Below, piece by piece: positions 1 through 8,247 of a stretch of DNA of 64,000 nt (within the stretch, counting starts at the first letter, position 1; each line of letters starts with the position of its first letter). The notes beneath the pieces are model-generated. The model saw nothing but the letters and a program-made list of their open reading frames with translations, had not been told where the DNA came from and made no database searches. Origin of the DNA: JANWVO01 sp037446555 (GTDB taxonomy: Bacteria; Acidobacteriota; Terriglobia; Bryobacterales; Bryobacteraceae); the NCBI GenBank assembly GCA_037446555.1, contig JBBIIK010000022.1:1-64000 (forward strand), given 5' to 3'. A program made the position numbers and the translations under genes.

Positions 1-499
1 CGGAATTGCCCGAAGCCTGGCGGCCGCGGGGCAGCCCGGACCTCCGAGCGGCGCTGTGAATCCGCCTCGATCGGCAGCATCCGGACTCAGATGGTCGGCT
101 GGCTGATCCGGCAGCTTCCGCGCTGCCTTTTTGTGGGGCGAGACGTTTATGACCCAGTAGTAGTAACGATTGTCTTCGCCGGCAGGTAAGAATTACTTGC
201 TTCTCCCACCGAATACCGGCGAAAACGCTCCCTGTTTGTGCAAGCAGCGGGCCATTCACAATGCAGCAATAGAACACCTGCCCTCAGATTCGTGGAAGCC
301 ACCCGCAACGCACTCGTGGCGTTTGCTTGCAAAGAAGGTTCTTCCGGTGTGGAGCTGGCCGGATGGGAGCGGCCTTGGTGTGCAAGGAGAGCATCCTCAG
401 CACGTATCGACGACGGCGAGTGAATGCGCGCCACGCACACTCTTTACCGGGGCGCCACACGGCCACGGCTGGCCCAGGTGTTTTCCGCCGGATGCTTTT
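1..499. other. Region without a supported gene
   Basis: No gene is supported here. A short open stretch enters from the left edge and stops at a TGA at 57-59; it could be the last 18 codons of a plus-strand protein, but it is too short to judge. From 60 to 499 several overlapping frames stay open on both strands. They carry no recognisable domain and no convincing ribosome-binding site, and their composition is poor in hydrophobic residues. The segment lies 3' of araD and may hold its transcription end, but no clear hairpin with a T-tract was seen. Confidence 0.4.
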
Positions 500-1192
500 T
501 CAGCCCTGGCCGTAACGCGCCTGCGGACCGTGCTTGCGCAGGAAGTGCTCGTCGTTCAGCGCCTGCGGGATGGGGGCGGCATCCGGGCGCAAGGCCAGCG
601 TCAGGGAGGCGATGCGGGCGATCTCTTCAAGCAGCACGGCGTGCATGGCCGCCTGCGAGGGACTGCGGCCCCAGGCGAAGGGCCCGTGCGAGGCCACCAG
701 CACGCCCGGATGCGTCAGGGGATCGAGATTGCGGAACCGCCGGACGATGGCGCGGCCCGTGTTCAGCTCGTATTCGGAGCGGATCTCGTTCTCGGTGAGC
801 GGATCAGTGACCGGGACGGGGCCGTGGAAGTAGTCGGCGTGGGTCGTGCCGAGGCAGGGGATCTCACGCCGCGCCTGCGCGAAAGCGGTGGCGTGCGTCG
901 AATGCGTGTGCACGACGCCGCGCACGCCGCGGAAGTTGCGGTAGATCTCGAGGTGCGTGTCGAGATCCGACGACGGCCGGAGCGTCCCCTCCACGATGGT
1001 GCCCGAGAGGTCGGTCACCACCATGTCTTCCGGGCGGAGCTTTTCGAACGGCACGCCGCTCGGCTTGATGGCCACCAGCCCCTCGGAAGGATCGTAGCCG
1101 CTGGCGTTGCCGAACGTGTAGAGAACCAGGCCGCGGCGGACAATCTCAAGATTGGCTTCCAGAACTTCTTCGCGCAGGGCAGGAATACGCAT
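500..1192 (-). CDS. araD: L-ribulose-5-phosphate 4-epimerase
   Basis: This is a class II aldolase-fold epimerase that converts L-ribulose 5-phosphate to D-xylulose 5-phosphate, the last step of L-arabinose entry into the pentose phosphate pathway. It is cytoplasmic and zinc dependent. The 230-residue length is typical of AraD. The zinc ligands are visible: Asp76 in SSDLDTH, His95 and His97 in VVHTHSTH, and His169 in ASHG, at almost the same numbers as in the E. coli enzyme. The phosphate-binding GNASG motif is near residues 28-32. It is divergent from araB across a 71-bp gap, so the two probably share a control region. No arabinose isomerase or AraC/AraR regulator lies in the window. A related pentulose-phosphate epimerase or fuculose aldolase is possible, but the neighbouring kinase supports AraD. 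Confidence 0.9.
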   Translation of the reverse strand: MRIPALREEVLEANLEIVRRGLVLYTFGNASGYDPSEGLVAIKPSGVPFEKLRPEDMVVTDLSGTIVEGTLRPSSDLDTHLEIYRNFRGVRGVVHTHSTHATAFAQARREIPCLGTTHADYFHGPVPVTDPLTENEIRSEYELNTGRAIVRRFRNLDPLTHPGVLVASHGPFAWGRSPSQAAMHAVLLEEIARIASLTLALRPDAAPIPQALNDEHFLRKHGPQARYGQG

Positions 1193-1263
1193 GGGGATGG
1201 TGTTGCCTCTTCTCCGAGTGTATGCGATATCATGGCAAGTCTCGCACGGAGGTTCTTGCCATC

Positions 1264-2832
1264 ATGGCTATCGTCGCAGGCGTGGATTTCGGCACGCAGA
1301 GCGTGAGGGTCTCCCTCTTCGACAGCGGCCGCGGCAGGATCGGCGCCGCCGTGGCGGAGTATCCGGTCCACCGCAAGCGGGAGGACCCGGATCACGCCAC
1401 GCAGAGCCATGCCGATCACATGCGGGCTTTGGCTGTCGCCACCCGCGCAGCGCTGCAATCGGCGGGGATCGAAGGCTCGCAAGTGGAAGCCATCGCGCTC
1501 GACACCACCGGGTCCACGGTGCTGGTGCTCGATGAGAAACTGGAGCCGCTCGACGACTATTACCTGTGGTGCGACCACCGCGCCAAGGGCGAAGCCGCTG
1601 AGATCACGGCGAAGGCGCACGAGCAAAAGCTCGAGGCCATCGAGTGGTGCGGCGGCGTGTACTCTTCCGAATGGGGCTTCTCCAAGCTGCTGCACTGGCT
1701 GCGCAACAACCCCGAAAAGCGTGCGGGCTTCGCCACTGCCATCGAGCATTGCGATTACGTCGCAGCGGTGCTGTGCGGCATCCGGTCGATCGACGAACTG
1801 CCGCGCTCTGTGTGCGCCATGGGCCACAAGTGGATGTGGAACGCGGCGCTGGGCGGCCTGCCGCCGGAGGAGTTTCTCGCGAGCGTGGATCCATTGCTGG
1901 CGGGCGTGCGCGGCAAGATGCGCGGCCGGTATGAGACTTCGGACAAGATCGCCGGGCGGCTGTGCGGGGAGTGGGCGGCAAAGTTGGGGTTGCGGGCGGG
2001 CATCCCGGTCCCAGTCGGCGCCTTCGATGCCCATTGGGACGCCATCGGCGCCGGCATCCGCGAGGGCGACGTGGTCAACGTCGTCGGCACGTCCACATGT
2101 ATGATGGCCATCGCGCGGCAGGTGGGGCTGATCCCCGGCGTCTGCGGCGTGGTGAAGGGCTCCATTCATCCGGACTACTTCGGCATCGAGGCGGGCCTGT
2201 CCGCCGTTGGCGATATCTTCGAGGCCATCGCCCGCCGCGCCGGGACGACGGTGGCGGAACTCTCCCGCGGGCTGGAAAGCTTCAAAGGCGGCTCCACCGG
2301 ACTGCTGCGAATGAGCTGGGACAACGGCGACCGCACTGTGCTTGTGAACGCCGAGCTTGGCGGCGTCACGCTGGGCTGGACGCTCACTTCAACGCCGGCG
2401 GACGAGCTGTTCGCCGCCATCGAGGGCACCGCCTTCCACACGCGCATCATTCTGGAACGCATGGCGGAGCACGGCGTTCCGATCCGGCGCGTGATCAACG
2501 GCGGCGGCGTGCCGCAGAAGAACGAAACTCTGAACCGCGTCTACGCCAACGTGTTCAACATGCCCGTGCTGGTGCCCGCCGAGGAGGTGACGAGCCTCGG
2601 CTCGGCGATCTTTGCCTTCCTCGCCGCAGGCGCCTTCAGGACGATCGAAGAGGCGCAGGAGCGGCTGTGCCCGTCCTATCGCATTGTCGAGCCTGACCCG
2701 CAGGAGGCCGCCGTGTACGAGCGGCTGTTCCCGCTCTATCGCAAGCTTTATTTCGCGCTGGGCCGGCCCGGCTCGGAGCCCGTGGCCATCGGCGACATAC
2801 TGCCGGAGCTGCGGCGGATCCGGGCGAAGTGA
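1264..2832 (+). CDS. araB: Ribulokinase
   Basis: FGGY-family carbohydrate kinase, predicted to phosphorylate L-ribulose with ATP to L-ribulose 5-phosphate, the substrate of the divergent AraD. The N-terminal phosphate-binding motif GVDFGTQS is at residues 6-13. The second-domain signatures VNVVGTSTCMMA and INGGGVPQKN fit ribulokinase. I chose the ATG at 1264 because GGAGG lies at 1248-1252; an upstream in-frame ATG at 1222 would add 14 residues with no family match. The resulting 522 residues match the usual 520-560. The gene ends 75 bp before the convergent MFS transporter. Another pentulose or hexulose kinase is less likely given the araD partner. Confidence 0.9.
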   Translation: MAIVAGVDFGTQSVRVSLFDSGRGRIGAAVAEYPVHRKREDPDHATQSHADHMRALAVATRAALQSAGIEGSQVEAIALDTTGSTVLVLDEKLEPLDDYYLWCDHRAKGEAAEITAKAHEQKLEAIEWCGGVYSSEWGFSKLLHWLRNNPEKRAGFATAIEHCDYVAAVLCGIRSIDELPRSVCAMGHKWMWNAALGGLPPEEFLASVDPLLAGVRGKMRGRYETSDKIAGRLCGEWAAKLGLRAGIPVPVGAFDAHWDAIGAGIREGDVVNVVGTSTCMMAIARQVGLIPGVCGVVKGSIHPDYFGIEAGLSAVGDIFEAIARRAGTTVAELSRGLESFKGGSTGLLRMSWDNGDRTVLVNAELGGVTLGWTLTSTPADELFAAIEGTAFHTRIILERMAEHGVPIRRVINGGGVPQKNETLNRVYANVFNMPVLVPAEEVTSLGSAIFAFLAAGAFRTIEEAQERLCPSYRIVEPDPQEAAVYERLFPLYRKLYFALGRPGSEPVAIGDILPELRRIRAK

Positions 2833-2907
2833 CACGTCGCGGAAAGCGCGGAGGGAAGCCGGGCAGATCAGGACCGGCGCGTTTCGGCAGGCGCAATCCC
2901 GCCCCGG

Positions 2908-4113
2908 TCAGGCGGCGTTGCTGGCGCTTTCGCGGCCGTCCGCGGCACGTGCCGAGTTCCGGGGAAGCTTGAATTGCAAAAGCATCAGGGCCGCAGCCAC
3001 GAGCACGAGGCTGGAAAGCACGGCCGCGTCATAGGTCTTCCAGGTGTCGGCGATCCAGCCGCCAATGGCAGGACCGGTCAATCCGGCCAGACCGTAGCCG
3101 AGGAAACAGATGGGATAGTAGCGCGGGAATGCGTGCGCGCCGAAGTACTCCACGATGGATGACGCGTAGACGACGAAACACGCGCCGAATCCGGCCCCGC
3201 ACAGGAAAACCGTCGCCAGAACGATGGCTCCGGCAGGGCTGTCCATCAGCAGCGGCAGCATGGACAGGCCAAGGAATCCCAGGGAGAGAAGGATCGTCTT
3301 TCGGGAACGCAGCCGGTCGTGCACGTAGCCCCACGAGATCCGGCCAGTGGCGTTGCCGACCGCGAACAGGCCGATGGCCAGCGTCGTCAGATGCTCGGGC
3401 AGCCCCAGAGAGAGCACGAGGGGCTTGAGGTTCCCGATGGCCAGCAGTCCCGCGAATGTCCCCGCAAACATGCCCGCGCACAGGTGCCAGAACGGATACC
3501 CCGGAAGGCCTGAAAAGCGGGCGGAGGGCAGCGGCGCACGCGGGCGCGGTTCTTCGCCCGGCGGCTGCCGCAACAGAAGAGCGCCCGCAAGGGCGGCTCC
3601 CCCCATGACCAGCCCGATGAACCGGAAGACCTCCAGCACGTCCATCCGGATCGTTTCCATCAGGTAGCGGGCGAGGTTGCTCGCCACCACGGCGCCGCTG
3701 CCGAAGCCCGCTACAGTGATGCCCGTGACCAGCCCCCGGCTCTGCGGGAACCAGCGCATGGCGACTGTCAGCGGACAGACATAGCCGAACCCCATGCCCG
3801 TTCCGGTGACGACGCCGATCCCGGCCAGCAGCCATGCCAGCTTCCCCTGCGAGAAGGATGCCCACACATACCCGGCTGCGAAGAGGCCCGCACCGATGCT
3901 GGCGGTCCAGCGCGGGCCGATCTTCTCCATCCAGCGGCCAGCGGGGATCATGGAGAGCGCGAAAACAGCGATTGTCAATCCGAAGACAAACCCGGACTCG
4001 CTCCTGGCAAGGCCGTACTTCGCGTTGAGCGCCGGAGTGTATACGCTCCAGGCGTAGATGCTCCCGAGCACGACCTGAACCAGCACGCCAGCTCCGAGGA
4101 CAATCCAGCGCAC
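2908..4113 (-). CDS. MFS transporter, OFA (oxalate/formate antiporter-like) family
   Basis: Twelve-helix inner-membrane transporter of the major facilitator superfamily. The N-terminus (VLGSIYAWSVYTPAL), the motif GRWMEKIGPR in loop 2-3 and the GxGMGFGYVCPL stretch are typical of the oxalate:formate antiporter (OFA) group. The substrate cannot be told from sequence; OFA members carry oxalate, formate, pyruvate, lactate and other small acids. I placed the start at the GTG at 4113, preceded by AGGAA, giving 401 residues, normal for the family. The frame stays open for 115 more codons upstream, but these are Arg/Pro-rich with no family character. It stands alone, divergent from the ClC gene and convergent with araB. 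Confidence 0.75.
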   Translation of the reverse strand: MRWIVLGAGVLVQVVLGSIYAWSVYTPALNAKYGLARSESGFVFGLTIAVFALSMIPAGRWMEKIGPRWTASIGAGLFAAGYVWASFSQGKLAWLLAGIGVVTGTGMGFGYVCPLTVAMRWFPQSRGLVTGITVAGFGSGAVVASNLARYLMETIRMDVLEVFRFIGLVMGGAALAGALLLRQPPGEEPRPRAPLPSARFSGLPGYPFWHLCAGMFAGTFAGLLAIGNLKPLVLSLGLPEHLTTLAIGLFAVGNATGRISWGYVHDRLRSRKTILLSLGFLGLSMLPLLMDSPAGAIVLATVFLCGAGFGACFVVYASSIVEYFGAHAFPRYYPICFLGYGLAGLTGPAIGGWIADTWKTYDAAVLSSLVLVAAALMLLQFKLPRNSARAADGRESASNAA

Positions 4114-4407
4114 AACCGTTCCTATGCTCCCAAGGGGGATAAAAAGACAGAGTAGCAGACCGGAAAGCCTGATACGCCGCGGGGCGGAACGGATCCCGCG
4201 CAGAGCCGCAGGCCGCCAGTGATCGGCGGGAAGCCACGGGAGCGGTCCGGGCTGGCGCTCCGTCCGGGCGTCCGGCGCGGCGTCCGGCCTCGGATCCCGT
4301 CTCCGCCGGCGGCGCGCTTCCGGAGCTGCGGAAGATACGTGAACATGGTTCCGCGCAGAACGGCATTCGCGGCGCGGCCGCACGGTCGGTTCGTAGACTG
4401 GAAACAG

Positions 4408-6135
4408 ATGGAGCCCCTTCGACTCTGGCGTGGCCTCGCGCAGTCTCTGACGGCACATCGCGAGGCGCCGCTGGCAATCCTGACCGGAATCGCCACCAGC
4501 CTGGCGATCGTGGCATTCATCTGGGCGACAGAGCTGGTGGGCGCGCGGCTGTACACGCCGGACAGCCCCGCATGGATGCGGCTGGCATTCCCTGCCGCGG
4601 GCTCCCTGCTGTCCGGGCTGCTGTTGTACCGCTTCTTTCCTGATGCGCGCGGGAGCGGCATTCCGCAGACGAAGGCGGCGCTGTTCACTGGAAGGACAGT
4701 GAGCCTGCGCACGACGATCGGGAAGTTCCTGTGCTGCTCGGTTTCACTGGGAAGCGGCATTTCCCTCGGACGCGAGGGTCCGTCGGTGCAGATCGGCGCG
4801 GGCGTGGCCAGCGAAGCGGGACGCAGATTGGGCCTGAAGCAGCGGGAGATCTCCGCGCTGATTCCCATGGGCACGGCTGCAGCGCTCGCAGCCGCTTTCA
4901 ACACGCCCATCGCCGGCGTTCTGTTCACGCTGGAGGAAGTCCTCGGGAACATGCACGCGCGCATTCTGGGCGGCGTGGTGCTGGCGTCGGCGTCTTCCTG
5001 GCTCGTGCTCCACCTTCTGCTGGGGGACGCGCCGCTGTTCCACGTCCCCGCCTACCGGCTGGGGCACCCCGCCGAGCTGATTGTGTACGTGCTGCTCGGC
5101 GTAGCAGGGGGGCTGGTTTCGGCCCTTTTTCAGTGGTCGCTCGTCCGGCTGAGGGAACGGTTCCTGCAGCTGCCGAAATCTTCCGCGCCATGGCAGCCTG
5201 TAGCCGGAGGACTGTTTGTGGGACTGCTGGCGTGGTGGATTCCGGGGCTGCTGGGCGTTGGCTACGGCGCGGTGGATCAGGCGCTCAACGGGCGCATGGT
5301 CTGGCATGTGATGCTGCTGTTGCTGTTGCTGAAGCTGCCGGCGACGGTGGTTTGTTACGCATCCGGCAATCCGGGGGGCATCTTCGGCCCGAGCCTGTTT
5401 CTGGGCGCGATGCTCGGCGGCAGCATCGGCTCGCTCAGCCACTCCCTGTTTCCGGCCTTTACCGGACCGCCGGGCGCGTACGCGCTGGTCGGCATGGGCA
5501 CCGCATTTGCGGGGATCATTCGCACGCCGATGACCTCCGTGCTGATGATCTTCGAGCTGACGCGCGATTACTCGATCATCGTGCCTCTGATGATCTCGAA
5601 CCTCTTGAGCTTCTGGCTGGCGCGCCGCCTCATCCGCACGCCCATCTATGAACAACTGGCGTCGCAGGACGGTGTGCACCTGCCCAGGGCGCCGGGCGAG
5701 CGGACCGGGCACGAATTGACGGTTCGGGACGCCATGCACCCCGTGCATCTTCTGCTGGATCCGGACACCGAAGTCGCCGAGGCGGCGCTGTACCCGGACC
5801 GCCACATGCTTGTCGGAAGGGACGGCCTTCTTTGGGGCATCGTCTCTTCCGAAGAACTCTTTCAGGCGCCGGGGCATGCCCGCGTGCGCGAATTGATCAC
5901 GCCGCTGCCCGAAGAAGCGCCTTCGCCTCCCTCTTCGATCCTGCCTCATATGCATCCGGACCATCCGCTGGATTATGCGTTGCACCGCTTCGGCGCCACC
6001 GGCTTAACCTTGCTTCCGGTGACGGACCGGATGCAGTCGCGTCTTCTGCTGGGCGAGCTGACGCTTCAGGATTTGCTCGACGCCTACCGGCGCACGGCGG
6101 CAGAGGAGCGTCAGGACGGCTCAGCAAACTCCTGA
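4408..6135 (+). CDS. ClC-type H+/Cl- exchange transporter
   Basis: Inner-membrane chloride channel family protein, 575 residues from the ATG at 4408. The three selectivity-filter motifs are present: GSGIP near residues 82-86, GREGP near 121-125 with the gating glutamate Glu123, and GNPGGIFGPSLF near 321-332. The double Glu in GVLFTLEEVL (near residues 178-179) includes the internal proton glutamate, so a proton-coupled antiporter is predicted rather than a passive channel. The last roughly 130 residues resemble a degenerate CBS-domain pair, a common cytoplasmic regulatory tail. The start is uncertain because the frame is open back to 4219 and the ribosome-binding site is weak. Likely roles are acid resistance or anion homeostasis, inferred from the family only. 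Confidence 0.85.
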   Translation: MEPLRLWRGLAQSLTAHREAPLAILTGIATSLAIVAFIWATELVGARLYTPDSPAWMRLAFPAAGSLLSGLLLYRFFPDARGSGIPQTKAALFTGRTVSLRTTIGKFLCCSVSLGSGISLGREGPSVQIGAGVASEAGRRLGLKQREISALIPMGTAAALAAAFNTPIAGVLFTLEEVLGNMHARILGGVVLASASSWLVLHLLLGDAPLFHVPAYRLGHPAELIVYVLLGVAGGLVSALFQWSLVRLRERFLQLPKSSAPWQPVAGGLFVGLLAWWIPGLLGVGYGAVDQALNGRMVWHVMLLLLLLKLPATVVCYASGNPGGIFGPSLFLGAMLGGSIGSLSHSLFPAFTGPPGAYALVGMGTAFAGIIRTPMTSVLMIFELTRDYSIIVPLMISNLLSFWLARRLIRTPIYEQLASQDGVHLPRAPGERTGHELTVRDAMHPVHLLLDPDTEVAEAALYPDRHMLVGRDGLLWGIVSSEELFQAPGHARVRELITPLPEEAPSPPSSILPHMHPDHPLDYALHRFGATGLTLLPVTDRMQSRLLLGELTLQDLLDAYRRTAAEERQDGSANS

Positions 6136-6206
6136 GAGACGGCTTAGGTGAATTTTGTGCAACCGGATGCCCGTCCGCCCGCGTCTCCCGTGCAGGAGTC
6201 AGGGCC

Positions 6207-6593
6207 ATGAAGAAAACAGCACTGGCAGCCGCTCTGGCGGCCTTCGCGCTCCCGCTCCTGGCGGACTGGAACGTTCAGGTCAACATCGGCGCGCCGCCCT
6301 ACTATGGCTTCGCACCGGCTGAAGTGGTCTACGTGGAGCGCTACGTGCCCGCATACGACGTGCCACTCGTCTTCGTCGCCGCGCGCCATGCCCGCGTACG
6401 GCCGGCGGTGATCGTGGAAGCGTACAGGTACGGCGGCTGGGATCATGTCTGCTCCCGGTACCGCGTGCCGCGGCACATGCTGTTTGCGCCCGTCCCGGTT
6501 GCGCCGCCTGTTGTGGTCTACTCGACTCATGGCAGGCCGCACCCGAAGCACTACCGGCACGCCTTCAAGCCGCCCAAGCGGCACTGGCGCTGA
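6207..6593 (+). CDS. Small exported His/Tyr/Pro-rich protein
   Basis: Unrecognised 128-residue protein. The ATG at 6207 follows GCAGGAG at about 6192-6198. The first 19 residues (MKKTALAAALAAFALPLLA) are a clear Sec signal peptide with a probable cut before DWNV. The mature part is rich in Tyr, Val, Pro and His, with repeated PxxxVYxxRYVP-like segments and a very basic tail (HPKHYRHAFKPPKRHWR). Such composition suggests a periplasmic or cell-surface protein that sits against the membrane or binds metal, but this is only inference. The stop codon is followed after one base by the GTG of the outer-membrane barrel gene, so the two are probably cotranscribed. Confidence 0.65.
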   Translation: MKKTALAAALAAFALPLLADWNVQVNIGAPPYYGFAPAEVVYVERYVPAYDVPLVFVAARHARVRPAVIVEAYRYGGWDHVCSRYRVPRHMLFAPVPVAPPVVVYSTHGRPHPKHYRHAFKPPKRHWR

Positions 6594-6594
6594 C

Positions 6595-7119
6595 GTGCGC
6601 CTGTCCCTGCTGCTCCTCCTGCTGATTTCCGCGTGCGTTGCCGTGTCCGCTCAACCCCGGAAGCCCGAGGTGTTCGGCATGGTTGGCGGCGCCCGCCTCA
6701 GCGAGGACGAGGGCTCGCTGGGCACGGGTCCGGTTTTCGGAGGCGCGCTCACCCTGCCATTCGCCAGACGTTGGGCAGTCGATCTCGACCTGACGCATTT
6801 CCGCTCCGAGCGGGAAGAAAGCGGCATAAGTTTCGGCGGAAGCCGCACCCACTTCGCTCCCGCGCTGCAATACCGGGGCGGCGGGCAGCGCTCTTACGGA
6901 TTCGCGGCCTTCGGCGCAGGAATAGCGGCATCTGAAACCTGGACGGAGACGGGCGCGGCGCGAGATTCGTACCGCGATACGGGAATGACTCTCCACGCCC
7001 GCACGGGGTTTGTGGCCGCCGTCAGCGAGCGCTGGCTGATCCGGGCCGATGTGTTTCTCGCCTTCCGCTACGTTCAGCCTGATCTTGGCGTGCGGGCCGG
7101 GGTGGGCTACCGGTTCTGA
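6595..7119 (+). CDS. Outer-membrane beta-barrel protein
   Basis: About 174 residues from a GTG at 6595, which places a typical signal peptide (VRLSLLLLLLISACVAVSAQ) at the N-terminus. The mature chain has alternating aromatic and polar strands (RWAVDLDLTHF, SYGFAAFGAGIA, WLIRADVFLAFRYV) and ends in Phe (GVGYRF), the usual signature for BAM-dependent outer-membrane insertion. Size suggests an eight-stranded barrel of the OmpA-N/OmpW-like kind. It starts one base after the stop of the small exported protein, which points to coupling. The frame is open further upstream but only overlaps the previous gene. The exact function is unknown. Confidence 0.7.
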   Translation: MRLSLLLLLLISACVAVSAQPRKPEVFGMVGGARLSEDEGSLGTGPVFGGALTLPFARRWAVDLDLTHFRSEREESGISFGGSRTHFAPALQYRGGGQRSYGFAAFGAGIAASETWTETGAARDSYRDTGMTLHARTGFVAAVSERWLIRADVFLAFRYVQPDLGVRAGVGYRF

Positions 7120-7128
7120 TCCGGCGCC

Positions 7129-8178
7129 TCAGTTCGAAGACCAGTCCAGCACGACCTTGGCGGCATCTCCGGAGCACATCGCCTCAAAGCCCTTCTCGAA
7201 CTCCGTGTAGTGGAAGCGGTGCGTGATGACGGGCGAAATATCCAGCCCGCTTTGCAGCATCACGGTCATCATGTACCAGGTCTCGTACATCTCGCGCCCG
7301 TAGATGCCCTTGATGGTGAGCATGGAGAAGATGACGGTGTTCCAGTCGATGGCGGCTTCGCGGGGCTGAATGCCGAGCAGCGCGATCCTGCCGCCGTGGC
7401 ACATGTGCGCCACCATGTCGCGGAACGCCTGAGGGCTGCCGGACATCTCGAGGCCGACGTCGAAGCCCTCTTTCATGCCGAGCTCCTGCATGACGTCTTT
7501 CAGGCTGGTCTGCCGCGGATCAACAGCGCGCGTGACTCCGAACCGCTTGGCGAGTTCCAGCCGCTTCGGGTTCAGATCCGTGATGACCACATAGCGCGCG
7601 CCCGCATGGCGCACCACCGCCGCCGCCATCAGTCCGATGGGCCCGGCGCCGGTGATCAGCACATCCTCGCCCAGCACGGGGAAGCTGAGCGCGGTGTGCA
7701 CGGCGTTGCCGAAGGGATCGAAGATGGAGGCGATGTCGAGCGGGATGCCCGGCGCGTGCTTCCAGATATTGGACATCGGCGCCGAGATGTATTCGGCGAA
7801 GCAGCCGGGGCGGTTCACGCCAACGCCCTGCGTGTGGGCACAAAGGTGGCGGCGGCCGGCGAGGCAGTTGCGGCAGCGCCCGCAGACGACGTGCCCTTCG
7901 GCGCTGACGATGTCGCCCGGGAAGAAATCGTTGACGTTGGCGCCGGTCTTCACGATGCGGCCGACGAACTCATGGCCGACGACCATCGGAACGGGGATGG
8001 TCTTCTGCGCCCATTCGTCCCAATTCCAGATGTGGACGTCGGTGCCGCAAATGGAAGCCTTCTCGACGCGGATCAGGACATCGTTGATTCCGATCTCCGG
8101 CACGGGCACTTCTTCCAGCCACAAGCCGGCCTCGGCCTTCTTCTTCACGAGAGCCTTCATGGTCGTGGGAATGTTCAT
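7129..8178 (-). CDS. tdh: L-threonine 3-dehydrogenase
   Basis: Zinc-dependent medium-chain dehydrogenase that oxidises L-threonine with NAD+ to 2-amino-3-ketobutyrate, usually cleaved later by Kbl to glycine and acetyl-CoA. The 349-residue length matches Tdh. Visible features are the catalytic zinc ligand Cys44 with GTDVHIWNWDEW, the GHE motif at 68-70, four structural-zinc cysteines between 99 and 113 (VVCGRCRNCLAGRRHLC), and the Rossmann motif GAGPIG. The GTDVHIWNWDEWA stretch is particularly characteristic of threonine dehydrogenase. GGGAGA precedes the ATG. No kbl gene is adjacent. A related polyol dehydrogenase is the alternative, but Tdh fits best. Confidence 0.92.
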   Translation of the reverse strand: MNIPTTMKALVKKKAEAGLWLEEVPVPEIGINDVLIRVEKASICGTDVHIWNWDEWAQKTIPVPMVVGHEFVGRIVKTGANVNDFFPGDIVSAEGHVVCGRCRNCLAGRRHLCAHTQGVGVNRPGCFAEYISAPMSNIWKHAPGIPLDIASIFDPFGNAVHTALSFPVLGEDVLITGAGPIGLMAAAVVRHAGARYVVITDLNPKRLELAKRFGVTRAVDPRQTSLKDVMQELGMKEGFDVGLEMSGSPQAFRDMVAHMCHGGRIALLGIQPREAAIDWNTVIFSMLTIKGIYGREMYETWYMMTVMLQSGLDISPVITHRFHYTEFEKGFEAMCSGDAAKVVLDWSSN

Positions 8179-8247
8179 ACGTTCTCCCTGGAACGGAACT
8201 TCTTCCAGTAAAGCAGCTCGAAGAGCACCGCGCGGGGCGCGGGCGGG

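Noticed and set aside
1..59. C-terminal end of an upstream gene
   Set aside because: Only 18 codons precede the TGA and no family can be recognised, so no CDS was listed.
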